Positions 29,731 through 37,805 of a DNA stretch of 64,000 bases are shown piece by piece. Positions within the stretch are counted from its first letter, which is position 1. Every line of letters starts with the position of its first letter. Location: positions 2,728,001-2,792,000 of the forward strand of contig NZ_CP071870.1 of the NCBI RefSeq assembly GCF_017569205.1, read 5' to 3'. The stretch is from Propioniciclava sp. MC1595 (GTDB taxonomy: Bacteria > Actinomycetota > Actinomycetes > Propionibacteriales > Propionibacteriaceae). The notes below the pieces were generated by a model. That model saw only the letters and a program-made list of their open reading frames with translations. It was not told the origin of the DNA and made no database searches. A program made the translations under genes and the position numbers.

Positions 29731-31505
29731 GCGTCGAGGTCCCGTCGCAGCAGTCGCTCGATGGTGGTGCGGTCGGTGTCGGTGGTGGCCCGGCGGGCGG
29801 CGGCGCGGTCCGGTTCGGTGGCGCGCGTGGTGAGTAGGTGCTCCAGTCGCTGACGGTGCTCGCGGTACAGCCGGTCGAAGCGCACCGGGTTGACCGAGGC
29901 CAGGTTGTCCAACGCGTCGGCCAGGAGCAGCAGGCGGGGAAGGTGTGCTGGGGTGGCGACCGCGTTGGGGCAGGCCAGGCACAGCAGGAAGGAGGCGGTG
30001 CAGGCGTGCCCGTCGGCGGTGAAGGGACTGTGGGTGAAGTCGAGGCAGGCCCCGACCGCGGTGTCGAGCATCCCGTCCGCGACCTCTTGCGCGGTCGAGG
30101 GAGGCAATTGCAGGTCGGGGAGGTGGCTGGTGTAGCGCATCCGTAGTGTCTGTTCGGCGTGGGCGACGGCGTCGGCCTGGCCGTCGAGGATGACGTCCTG
30201 GAGCAGGTGGGCGGTGAGCGCGTCGGGGCGTCGGTACACGTCCTCGCTGACGGTGTCGGTGTTCTGGCTGGATTTGCGGTTGATGACCTGTTCGGAGAGC
30301 CGCAGCCGGTTGAAGTGCAGCCGCAGGACCTCACCCTGGTCGGTGGTCAGGGCGGCGACCTGTTCCCAGCGGCGCACTGAACCGCCCCGGGTGTACCCGT
30401 CGGTGACGAAGATGCGGGTGGGGTGGTCGGTGACGCCGTGGGAGGTGCCGGCGATCAGCAGCCGCGAGGTCGGGTGGCCTAGCCCTGCCAGGCAGACCCG
30501 GGCGGGTTCGGTGAGGGTGAGTGCCCGCTGCAGGGTGTGAGCGTGAGCGCCGGCGAACGAGTTGGTGAAGTAGCGGCGGTGTCCCCGCCGGGGCTTGTCG
30601 AGGTGCGCGACGAACACCGGGTCGTCGTCGGCGTCGACGCCGGCCGGGGAGGCCCGGTCGGGGACTTCCAGCGACTGCAGGGTCGAAAGGTTGTAGCCGC
30701 GGTCACAGACGAGCAGCACCATGACCGAGAGCAGTTCGGGGCGGGTCGGGTACAGGGCATAGGTGGGGTGTAGGTCACCGGTTCCCAACAGCGCCGCCAC
30801 GTCCCGGGTGACCCTGCGGGCATCACTGCCGAACGTCAGTCGTCCCTCCGTTTGCAGCTGCTCGAGCAGGGCGCCGCGTGTCAACGCTCGGTCGCCGATC
30901 CGGACGGTCGGCTCCGGGCCGCCCTGTCCGCGGCGGTGTTCCTGCAACGCGGCCACATTGGCGGAGATCCGGGCTTCGGCGATTCGCACGAGTTCAGCTG
31001 CGCGGCGCCGGATGGCGTCGAACTCGGCCACCGGGTAGGACCCGTACATGCGTGAGCGGGGCTTGTGGGTCCGTTGGGCCAACGCCCGGCGGGTCAGCGG
31101 GCCTACCTCGGGGACGCCCTTGAGTAGGACCCGCATGATGTTGATCTGACCGGGCCACCGGTTGGACGACTCCCGGTCGGCCCGCCACGTCCACCACGCT
31201 TCGGGGCCGAACTGGGCCATGCTGGTGATGTCGATGCCGAGCCGGTCGAGGCTTCGCAGGAACGTCAGCGTCGTGCTGTGGGCTTGGCTCATCGACGAGG
31301 CCGAACGCCACCGGCCATCAGGGCCGGTCGCCGCGACGAAGGCAGCGATGAGTTCGGTCCGGACCTGGCCATGGGCTGGTGCCGCGGCGAAGTCGAACGG
31401 TCCGAGTTCGGTGCCGTCGGTGCCGATGACCGACACCTTCAGACCGGAGGGGTCGACACGATCTGGGCGGCGGTACCCCGCCGCCGGCATCGCAGCGCGG
31501 GCCAT
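29727..31505 (-). CDS. Large tyrosine recombinase (second of three)
   Basis: This 592-residue protein belongs to the phage-integrase superfamily as it occurs in Tn554-like units. The central part has RGYNLSTLQSLEVPD, which fits the first catalytic strand, and RLRLSEQVINRKSSQNT and TVSEDVYRRPDA, which lie where the histidine/tyrosine boxes are expected; the catalytic set is much less clear than in the first recombinase. A C-terminal cysteine pair (LLCLACPN) is present. The start overlaps the preceding stop (TGATG). It may be a structural or targeting partner rather than the strand-cutting subunit, which is inference. Confidence 0.7.
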   Translation of the reverse strand: MARAAMPAAGYRRPDRVDPSGLKVSVIGTDGTELGPFDFAAAPAHGQVRTELIAAFVAATGPDGRWRSASSMSQAHSTTLTFLRSLDRLGIDITSMAQFGPEAWWTWRADRESSNRWPGQINIMRVLLKGVPEVGPLTRRALAQRTHKPRSRMYGSYPVAEFDAIRRRAAELVRIAEARISANVAALQEHRRGQGGPEPTVRIGDRALTRGALLEQLQTEGRLTFGSDARRVTRDVAALLGTGDLHPTYALYPTRPELLSVMVLLVCDRGYNLSTLQSLEVPDRASPAGVDADDDPVFVAHLDKPRRGHRRYFTNSFAGAHAHTLQRALTLTEPARVCLAGLGHPTSRLLIAGTSHGVTDHPTRIFVTDGYTRGGSVRRWEQVAALTTDQGEVLRLHFNRLRLSEQVINRKSSQNTDTVSEDVYRRPDALTAHLLQDVILDGQADAVAHAEQTLRMRYTSHLPDLQLPPSTAQEVADGMLDTAVGACLDFTHSPFTADGHACTASFLLCLACPNAVATPAHLPRLLLLADALDNLASVNPVRFDRLYREHRQRLEHLLTTRATEPDRAAARRATTDTDRTTIERLLRRDLDA

Positions 31506-33004
31506 CAGGACTCACGTCCCAGGTTGACCAGTCCGGTGTCGGCGAGATGGCGCTGGACGAAGTCGGCGAAGGCATCATCGCTGGCTCCGGCCTGGTCACC
31601 GTTGAGGAACAGGTCGACCTGGAGACCGCTGACCGGTTCGAGGTAGATGTCACGGGTGGTCTGCGGATTGGTATGGCCCAGCAGGGTTTGCACCAGCGTC
31701 CACGGGTCACCGAACAACAGGCGGTAGTCGCGCCGCTCGTCCGGGGTCAGCCCCATCCGTCGGTCGAAGGCGTGCAGCAGGGTGACCAGCATCCGGAGCG
31801 CGAACGAGTGACGCAGCATGTGCGGGTAGCACGCGACCGGCACCCCCAGCCGCGCGCACCGGCGGCTGGCGCCGGCGAAGACCGCCTCCCAGGACTCGTA
31901 ATGCATCGGTAGACCCGACTCGCCGAGGAACAGCATCGCCGGTTCCAGCCCGTCCGGTCCCTCGAGGAACAGGCGGGCGCGGTCGCGGGCGTCGAGCTGA
32001 CCCACCATGACCGTCGTGACCGGATCATCCGCCGCGCTACTGCGTACCTGCAGGCGATCACGGTCCCGACCCACGACGACGAGCTTCCCCGGCAGCTCCG
32101 CGTACCTTCCTTCGCGGCGGGCTCGGGAGACCGCCGTTGCCCTCGTGGAGGCAACGTAACCGTCCAACTCGCGGCGGGCATCAGCAGCCATCCAGAAGTC
32201 CCGGCCCCGTCCCTTCGCGGCGGCTTCGCCGACCCTGGCGCGCAGGTAGCGGGCGTTCGGGTCCGTTTCGGGGAGCTCGGACACCAGCAGGGTTCCTGCC
32301 TCACGCAACCGGAGGCCGCTCGTCCACAACAGGTCAGCGAACGCCAGGTTGCGGCCGTCGTTCCGGCCCCGCCAGGAGGCTTCCCTCGAGTCATCCACCA
32401 GGCGTCCGCCCAACCCGACGTCGCGCCATTGCTGGAACGCCCGTGGGGTCAACCACTTCACCCTGGTCGAGCGGGCATCCTTGGGCCGGAGCGAGTGGCC
32501 ACCGGTGTCCTGCCACGGGGTCGCCCGCTCGACGGCAGGGTTCGCGGCCATCGCCCCGCGCTGGCGTTGCCAGTCGAAGAACTTCTTGCATGCCGCCAAC
32601 TCGCGGCTGAACTTCGCCCCCGAGACCCGGTGCGGGTTGGCCGGGTCACGCCGGCGCCAGTGCTCATAATCCAACAGGTCTGCAGGCGTGCTATCCCGCC
32701 AGGACTTCGACTGGGACTCCAAGAAGCTCAGGAACAAGCGCAAATCCTTGGCGTACGAGACGCGCGTCTGCTCGCTCAACAACTTGAAGCTCGACGATGC
32801 AAAGAAAGCCAACACGTCCGCATCAGCCACGCCATCCGGCCGCAACAGGAACGGATGACCCGGCAGCAGACCGAGCGACCGCTCCCGCTGAGCCAACGAC
32901 TGCCCCACCACGGCCCCGCCACCGACCGGAGAGGTGCCGTCGCCGTCAGGCAGCGAGCGCCCAAGCCTCCACATCACCGGGGCCGGCGTCGACGTCACAG
33001 CCAC
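31505..33004 (-). CDS. Tyrosine recombinase (TnpA-like), first gene of the element
   Basis: This 499-residue integrase has a SAM-like core-binding domain (FKLLSEQTRVSYAKDLRLFLSFL, about residues 72-95). The canonical active site is visible: SGLRLREAG (Arg), HMLRHSFAL (HxLRH) and LLGHTNPQTTRDIY (GH..Y). It is therefore the most clearly catalytic of the three. The GTG at 33004 lies only about 34 bp inside the element's boundary, so its promoter must lie in, or read across, the attachment site, and integration could put the whole operon under control of the host hsdM promoter. Confidence 0.9.
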   Translation of the reverse strand: MAVTSTPAPVMWRLGRSLPDGDGTSPVGGGAVVGQSLAQRERSLGLLPGHPFLLRPDGVADADVLAFFASSSFKLLSEQTRVSYAKDLRLFLSFLESQSKSWRDSTPADLLDYEHWRRRDPANPHRVSGAKFSRELAACKKFFDWQRQRGAMAANPAVERATPWQDTGGHSLRPKDARSTRVKWLTPRAFQQWRDVGLGGRLVDDSREASWRGRNDGRNLAFADLLWTSGLRLREAGTLLVSELPETDPNARYLRARVGEAAAKGRGRDFWMAADARRELDGYVASTRATAVSRARREGRYAELPGKLVVVGRDRDRLQVRSSAADDPVTTVMVGQLDARDRARLFLEGPDGLEPAMLFLGESGLPMHYESWEAVFAGASRRCARLGVPVACYPHMLRHSFALRMLVTLLHAFDRRMGLTPDERRDYRLLFGDPWTLVQTLLGHTNPQTTRDIYLEPVSGLQVDLFLNGDQAGASDDAFADFVQRHLADTGLVNLGRES

Positions 33005-33037
33005 ACCCTAGCGGCCAACACGCCAACTTTCGGGGGA

Positions 33038-33965
33038 AGGGCGGGTTGGACACGATCGCCTCGAAGGGTTCGTCGTCCCAGTGGGCTGGGTCGGTGAGCG
33101 TGTCGCCGTGGGCGATGTCGAACTGTTCGTAGTTGATGTCGTGCAGGAACATGTTGATCCGGCACAGGTTGTAGGTGGTCAGGTTGATCTCCTGACCGAA
33201 GAACCCCTGGCGCACCTTGTCCTTGCCGAGCACCTTCGCGAACTTCAACAGCAGTGATCCCGACCCGCAGGCCGGGTCGTAGACCTTGTTGACCTCGGTC
33301 TTGCCGACCACCGTAATCCGGGCCAGCAGTTCGGACACCTCCTGCGGTGTGTAGTACTCGCCACCGGACTTGCCGGCGCTCGAGGCGTACATCTGCATCA
33401 GGTACTCGTAGGCGTCACCGAACGCGTCGATCGTGTGGTCGGTGTAGGTGCCCAAGTTGAGGTCGCCCACGGCGTCCAGGAGCTTCACGAGCCGCTCGTT
33501 GCGCCGGGCGACGGTCGGGCCGAGCTTGTTGCTGTTGACGTCCAGGTCATCGAACAGGCCCTTGAAGTCGTCCTCGGACGCTGCGCCCTTCGCCGATGCC
33601 TCGATGTTGGTGAACACCCGGCTCAGGGTCTCGTTGAGGTTCGCGTCGTGGCGCGCGCGGGAGCGGACGCTGACGAACAGGTCGGCCGGGAAGATGAAGA
33701 AGCCCTTCTCGTTGACCGTCTCGGCCATCCCGTAGGCGGCCTCCTCGGCGCTCAGCCGGGCGTAGTCGAAATCGGGGTTGCCTGCTCGCCGCTCCTGCTC
33801 GTTGAGGTAGGCGGTGAGGTTCTCCGAGATGAACCGGTAGAACAGCATGCCCAGCACGTAGCTCTTGAAGTCCCATCCGTCGACGCTGCCGCGAAGATCA
33901 TTCGCGATCCGCCAGATCGTCTTGTGGAGTTCCGCCCGCTCGGCCTCTTTGCTCATCAAGCTCAC
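33038..33965 (-). pseudogene. hsdM: Type I methyltransferase subunit HsdM, N-terminal fragment
   Basis: This is the first 307 codons of HsdM up to its catalytic NPP motif. It has the N-terminal helical domain (ELHKTIWRIANDLRG, SYVLGMLFYRFISE), GGEYYTPQEVSELL, SAM motif I as DPACGSGSLLL, and ends EAIVSNPP before running into unrelated sequence. The rest of the gene is at 19012-19659. Translation starts at GTG 33965 or ATG 33956. A truncated protein would bind SAM poorly and lack the C-terminal HsdS contact, so it is probably inactive unless the element excises. Confidence 0.93.
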
Positions 33966-34380
33966 CTGGGCAGTCTCTCAGACCGTCATCGCGGCCCATC
34001 TCGGCGACTCGCTAGCTGGATGGAGCTGTGGATTCCGGCGTCTGACCGAGCCTCTCGCTACCAGCCCTTGGCCCGCCGGCACGACATGCTGGCGCGCTTT
34101 TCCGCAGCCGCCAGGCGAGAGAGCACGCGGTGAGACTCTCGAGCGATCCAGGGCTGGAGGACCGCACGGCCATCAGCGGGATGGTGACGGCGAGGGCCTG
34201 AGCCCACCCTGGACGAGCACGGCCGCGTGCGCGACGACCTCACCTACCGGTCCCCCTCCTCCCGTGAGGGGTCGCGTCATGGCTAGCGAATGCGGCCCCC
34301 GGACCATGTGGATCCTCGTGGCCCTCCTCTTGGTCAAACGAGCCGACCGAGATGCTGCCGTTCACCGAGGAGGAGCTCGA
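33966..34380. other. Gene-poor stretch upstream of hsdM
   Basis: About 415 bp without a convincing gene. Short frames on both strands lack recognisable similarity. It must hold the hsdM promoter. Near 34352 a short frame (MLPFTEEELE) looks like the linker region of a tyrosine integrase and is probably a remnant of the same decayed integrase as the downstream fragment, in another reading frame. Confidence 0.5.
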
Positions 34381-34830
34381 GGTCGCCTGGTCCTGGTCAG
34401 CCGCTCGAACCCGGAGGGGGTCGGCGTGAAGTCGACGAAGGGCCGGCGCAGTCGCCTGGTCCCGCTCGCCGATCGCGCCCTGGACATCGTCGCCGACCTG
34501 AGCCAGGGCAAGAGTTCGGTCGACCTCCTCTGCACGACCGACCAGGGCACGCTGCACCGGAGCGCCGTCGTAAGGTCCCTCGACTGGGAGAACACCGCCG
34601 GCGGCGGGCGCCGGATCCATGACCTCCGCCACACCGCGGCGTGCCTGTGGTTGGCGCGTGGTGTCGACCCCGGGACGGTCCAGGCGTGGCTCGGTCACGA
34701 GTCGATCGCGACCACGAACCGCTACCTGCACTTCCTCGGAACGGAGGCCCATCGGGCGGGTCTGGAGCGCCTCAATCGGCCGCGGGGTAATGGAGGGGCA
34801 ATGGAGACACAAAAGGCGGACATCCCGTAA
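34381..34830 (+). pseudogene. Island 1 tyrosine integrase, C-terminal remnant
   Basis: These roughly 149 codons carry the distal catalytic half of a phage-type integrase: KSTKGRRSRLVPL (lysine strand), IHDLRHTAACLWL (HxLRH) and WLGHESIATTNRYLHF (GH..Y). The core-binding domain and the first catalytic arginine are missing; upstream sequence in this frame is not integrase. It ends 17 bp from the intact tRNA-Ala on the inner side, where an island integrase is expected. Length is about a third of a full enzyme, so the island's own mobility is lost. Confidence 0.85.
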
Positions 34831-34845
34831 TGGGTATCCGCCCTT
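34811..34845 (-). terminator. Hairpin after tRNA-Ala, supplied by the island
   Basis: Read on the minus strand just after the tRNA, GGGCGGATACCC and GGGATGTCCGCC form a stem followed by TTTT. It overlaps the last codons of the integrase remnant on the other strand. It appears to replace the tRNA's original terminator, now left at 10252. Confidence 0.6.
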
Positions 34846-34888
34846 GTGGAGCTAAGGGGATTCGAACCCCTGACCTTCTCATTGCGAA
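34846..34888 (-). repeat. att site inside tRNA-Ala (43-bp direct repeat, copy 2)
   Basis: Identical to 10293-10335. This copy restores the 3' half of the functional tRNA-Ala, so the tRNA 3' end is island-derived. Confidence 0.93.
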
Positions 34889-34919
34889 CGAGACGCGCTA
34901 CCAACTGCGCCATAGCCCC
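34847..34919 (-). tRNA. tRNA-Ala (anticodon CGC)
   Basis: This 73-nt tRNA pairs GGGGCTA with TAGCTCC in the acceptor stem. The anticodon loop is TTCGCAA, giving anticodon CGC for alanine codon GCG, and the T loop is TTCGAAT. CCA is not encoded. It lies next to glpR, a common actinobacterial arrangement, and is the insertion site of island 1. Confidence 0.96.
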
Positions 34920-34993
34920 ATGCTCGAAGAGCGAGGACGATCATACCACCGCGACTGCGGCGTCCGAAATCGGCGCCGTCGGGGTCCACCCGC

Positions 34994-35743
34994 CTACTCG
35001 CCAACCGCGCGGCGCTGCTCGTCGGACGCCGCCTCGGCCGGAGCGCCCACGGGCAGGTCCGCGGTCACCGGAACGCCCGAGCCCACGGGCACGGGCGCGG
35101 ACAGGTCGATGGTGCGGACGGTGCGCGGGGTCAGCGGCCGGCTCACGTAGGTGGGCGCGGTGATGGGGATCGGGTCCCACAGCGAGCCGGTGTGCTCCAC
35201 GGGGGCGGTCAGCTCGACCGACAGCTCGTGCTCGGAGTCGTCGTCGTCCTCCAGGACGTCGATCGCCACGGTCTGCTCGTCGACCCCGTCGCCGCCCCGG
35301 ATCACCCGCGCCCGCGCGTCGAGCCCGCGGCGCATGTGGGCGACCGAGAACCGGGCGATGCCGAGGAACACGGCGATGAGCCCGAGGGGGGCCGCGATCG
35401 TCCACCACGAGACCAACCCGAACCCGGCCAGCGCACCGACCACCGACGTCACGATCGTCAGGAACACGAGCACGACCCGGCGCCGGCGGGCGGCCTCCCG
35501 GTCGATCTCGGAGAGCTCGCGCAGGGCAGCACGGCGGTTGAGCGGCGTCGAGATGACGGCGGTGCCGTTCTCGGCCGACTCCAGCGGCGTACCCCGGCGG
35601 ACGATCGTGACCGAGGCGGAGAAGGGCTCCCCGGGCTCGATCTCGTCCATGAGCCCGTTGTCCTTGCGGTTGAGGATCAGGGGGATCAGGTAGACCAACC
35701 AGAACGCCGCGACGGCGCCGAAGATCAGACCTGTGAAACTCAT
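34994..35743 (-). CDS. glpR: Divisome membrane protein GlpR/SepX family
   Basis: This 249-residue protein has an N-terminal membrane helix (residues about 4-24), a basic cytoplasmic segment, and a pair of membrane helices at about 90-135, then a long acidic, disordered C-terminal tail. The N-terminal GLIFGAVAAFWLVYLIPL and LNRRAAL segments and the position next to a gephyrin-like gene match GlpR of Corynebacterium and SepX of Streptomyces, which link the gephyrin-like protein Glp to FtsZ and Wag31 at the division site. The order glp-rimJ-glpR-tRNA-Ala supports the assignment. Function is by family; nothing in the sequence shows it directly. Confidence 0.75.
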   Translation of the reverse strand: MSFTGLIFGAVAAFWLVYLIPLILNRKDNGLMDEIEPGEPFSASVTIVRRGTPLESAENGTAVISTPLNRRAALRELSEIDREAARRRRVVLVFLTIVTSVVGALAGFGLVSWWTIAAPLGLIAVFLGIARFSVAHMRRGLDARARVIRGGDGVDEQTVAIDVLEDDDDSEHELSVELTAPVEHTGSLWDPIPITAPTYVSRPLTPRTVRTIDLSAPVPVGSGVPVTADLPVGAPAEAASDEQRRAVGE

Positions 35744-35833
35744 GCGTCCGACCCTAGGGCGGACCCCCGGCGCGCCCGCGGCTGACGCGCCGCCACCGGG
35801 GCAAACGGGGACGCCGACCTGCGACGGCGCCCG

Positions 35834-36418
35834 TCAGCCCAAGCGTCCGATCAACCCCTCAGGCCCGACCTCCTCGGCGTGCAGGGCGAACAGGAGGTGG
35901 TCACGCCAAGCGCCGTCGACGTGCATGAAGGCCGGGCGCTCCCCCTCGTACCGGAAGCCCAGCTTCTCGACCACGCGGAGGGACGCCACGTTCTCGGGGC
36001 GGATCGCCACCTCCAGCCGGTGCAGCCCCATGGTGGTGAACATGTGGTCGCCGGCCAGGGCCAGGGCCGTGGGGGCGATGCCGCGTCCGGCCAGGAAGCT
36101 GTCCACCCAGTAGCCGGCCATGCCCCAGCGCGCGGACCCCCAGACGATGCCCGAGATCGTCATCTGGCCGGCCAACTGCGGGCGACGACCGGGCTCGGTC
36201 CACGTGATCACCCACGGCAGGGAGCGGCCCGCCCGGGCGTCGGCGGTCTGGGTGCGCACCATCTGCGCGAAGGTGATCTCCTCCCCGTCGTTGTCGGGGG
36301 GACGGGTGCCGTCCCACGGGGCGGTCCACGACCGGTTGCGGGCGCGCACGGCGAACCACTCGTGCGCGTCGCGGCGGCGGATCGGACGGAGCCCGACCGG
36401 CCCGTGGGAGAGGCTCAC
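35834..36418 (-). CDS. rimJ: GNAT acetyltransferase, RimJ family
   Basis: This 194-residue GNAT protein is of the ribosomal-protein/peptide N-acetyltransferase type. It has the early VGLRPIRRRDAHEWF strand-helix, a GYWVDSFLAGRGIAPTAL acetyl-CoA-binding loop, and HRLEVAIRPENVASLRVVEKLGF, the diagnostic RimJ/RimL segment. The GTG at 36418 is chosen because the family begins at the VGLRPI strand. It lies between glp and glpR, as in corynebacteria and mycobacteria. The true substrate in actinomycetes is unknown. Confidence 0.88.
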   Translation of the reverse strand: MSLSHGPVGLRPIRRRDAHEWFAVRARNRSWTAPWDGTRPPDNDGEEITFAQMVRTQTADARAGRSLPWVITWTEPGRRPQLAGQMTISGIVWGSARWGMAGYWVDSFLAGRGIAPTALALAGDHMFTTMGLHRLEVAIRPENVASLRVVEKLGFRYEGERPAFMHVDGAWRDHLLFALHAEEVGPEGLIGRLG

Positions 36419-36444
36419 GGGCCAGCGGCGTGGCCCGAGGGGGC

Positions 36445-37788
36445 TCACGGGCGGGGTGCCCCCACGCGGGCGTCGTCGAGGACGAGGCACTCGACGGCCG
36501 CACCGGCGTCGGCGCCGGACCAGTCCTCGGGGATCACCGCGAGGACGTTGGCGCGCGCCAGGTCCCAGGCGAGCTCGGAGTCGGTGGCCCCGACCGGGCG
36601 GACGGTGCCGTCGGCGTCCCGGATCGCGGGGACGAACTGGGTGACGCCCTCGCTGCCGGCGACCGCCTCGGCGAGGCGGCCCTCCTCACGGGTCGCACTG
36701 AGCGGGTCGACGTCGTTGAGCTTGTTGATGACCGGACGGACCAGCGCCTGGTAGGCCACGTAGGCGCTGATGACGCCCGACGGGAGGATGACGAGCGGGG
36801 TGCGGCCGTCGCCCAGGCCCGCGTAGGCGATGCGGGACTCGCGGTTGATCGCGACCACGGCCTCGTCGAGGTCGGCCATGTCGTCGACCACGTCGCGGAT
36901 CATGTCGCCGCCGCCGACGACCACGATGAGGTCGGCCCGGATCTGCTGCTCGGAGATCGCCTGCTTCACCGCGCCCGGCTGGGACGGCACGATGTCCAGC
37001 GGGTACACGGTGGCGCCGTCGCCGCGCGCGGCGGCGGTGATCAGCGCGGTCGCGGCGTCGTAGCGCTGCTGCGGGCGGGTCAGCGGCTGGCCGGGGGCCA
37101 CGAGGGTCTCACCGACGGTGAAGACGACCACCCGCGGGCGCGGGCGGACGAGCACCTTGTCGAGGCCGACCTCGGCGAGCACGGCGACCGAGCGCGGGGT
37201 CAGCACGTCGCCGGCGCGCAGCAGCGGCGTCCCGTCGGCCAACTCGGACCCTGCCCGGCGGAGGTTCTGGTAGAGGCGGGCCTCCTCGCCGATGACGACG
37301 TAGCCGTCGGCGTCCACGTGGCCGGCCCGGGCGGGCACGACGGCGTCGACGCCCTCGGGGATGATCGCGCCCTCCTCGATCTCGACCGCGGCACCCGACA
37401 CCAACGGGCGGCCCGGCCCGTCGGAGACGCTGATGGAGTCGACGACGAACAGGCGCTTGGGTGCGGTCTCGGTGGCGCCCACGAGGTCGGAGCCGCGGAC
37501 GCCCCACCCGGACGTGCGGGCGGTGGTGACCAGCGGGAGGTCGAGGTCGGAGTCGATGTCCTCGCACAGGACGAGGCCCGGGACGTCCCAGATCTGCATG
37601 CCGAAGGGGCGCATGGCGCCGACCTTGTCGAGCAGGAAGCTGCGCTGCTCGTCCAGCGTGCGCCGCGTGGGCTCGGCGGTCGCCGGGGTCGCGCCCTCCG
37701 CCTCGTCGCGCCACAGCGGGGCGGGGGTGGAGCCGGTGCGCTCGTCCTCGACGGCGTCCTCAGTCGTCTTGCGTCCAAACAGGGCCAT
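36445..37788 (-). CDS. glp: Gephyrin-like protein Glp (MoeA homologue)
   Basis: This 447-residue protein has the MoeA/gephyrin E-domain organisation: FGMQIWDVPGLVLCEDI, GVDAVVPARAG, then the MoCF domain with VVVFTVGETLV and VVVGGGDMIRDVV, and a C-terminal beta domain. In canonical MoeA the MoCF motifs are GDEL and GGVSxGxxD; here they read GETL and GGGDMIRD, so molybdenum insertion is doubtful. That divergence and the glpR neighbour support the divisome role described for Glp. The start at 37788 is supported by the MALFGRK terminus, and no molybdenum cofactor genes are nearby. Confidence 0.8.
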   Translation of the reverse strand: MALFGRKTTEDAVEDERTGSTPAPLWRDEAEGATPATAEPTRRTLDEQRSFLLDKVGAMRPFGMQIWDVPGLVLCEDIDSDLDLPLVTTARTSGWGVRGSDLVGATETAPKRLFVVDSISVSDGPGRPLVSGAAVEIEEGAIIPEGVDAVVPARAGHVDADGYVVIGEEARLYQNLRRAGSELADGTPLLRAGDVLTPRSVAVLAEVGLDKVLVRPRPRVVVFTVGETLVAPGQPLTRPQQRYDAATALITAAARGDGATVYPLDIVPSQPGAVKQAISEQQIRADLIVVVGGGDMIRDVVDDMADLDEAVVAINRESRIAYAGLGDGRTPLVILPSGVISAYVAYQALVRPVINKLNDVDPLSATREEGRLAEAVAGSEGVTQFVPAIRDADGTVRPVGATDSELAWDLARANVLAVIPEDWSGADAGAAVECLVLDDARVGAPRP

Positions 37789-37805
37789 GAAACTACAGTA
37801 GGCGA

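Larger units (their letters stand above)
19653..33044 (-). mobile_element. Tn554-like element carrying a four-gene cargo, inserted in hsdM
   Basis: This 13.4-kb unit is bounded on each side by AGGGCGG (19653-19659 and 33038-33044), which is CCGCCCT in the hsdM sense. There are no long terminal inverted repeats or large target duplication, as is known for Tn554-type elements moved by tyrosine recombinases. All eight genes run on the minus strand: three large recombinases, a TnpC-like protein, then helicase, methylase, dioxygenase and HEPN protein. The recombinase end has only about 34 bp between the GTG at 33004 and the core; the cargo end has about 90 bp, including two CTCAGGCCT copies (19672 and 19697). 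Removal at the core restores hsdM in frame. Confidence 0.9.
10293..34888. mobile_element. Genomic island 1, inserted in tRNA-Ala(CGC)
   Basis: This is a 24.6-kb island bounded by the 43-bp tRNA-derived direct repeats. It contains a STAND-like ATPase, a type I restriction operon with an Mrr-like nuclease, and a 13.4-kb Tn554-like element inside hsdM. The only candidate for its own integrase is a truncated fragment beside the intact tRNA, so the island probably cannot excise by itself. I see no transfer or phage structural genes; it looks like a decayed integrative element turned defence island. The bases from 10336 to 10590 hold no convincing gene apart from a possible short leader. Confidence 0.88.

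Noticed and set aside
33865-34380. Upstream extension of the integrase fragment as one long gene
   Set aside because: The sequence before 34381 in this frame has no integrase features and overlaps the hsdM 5' end antisense.
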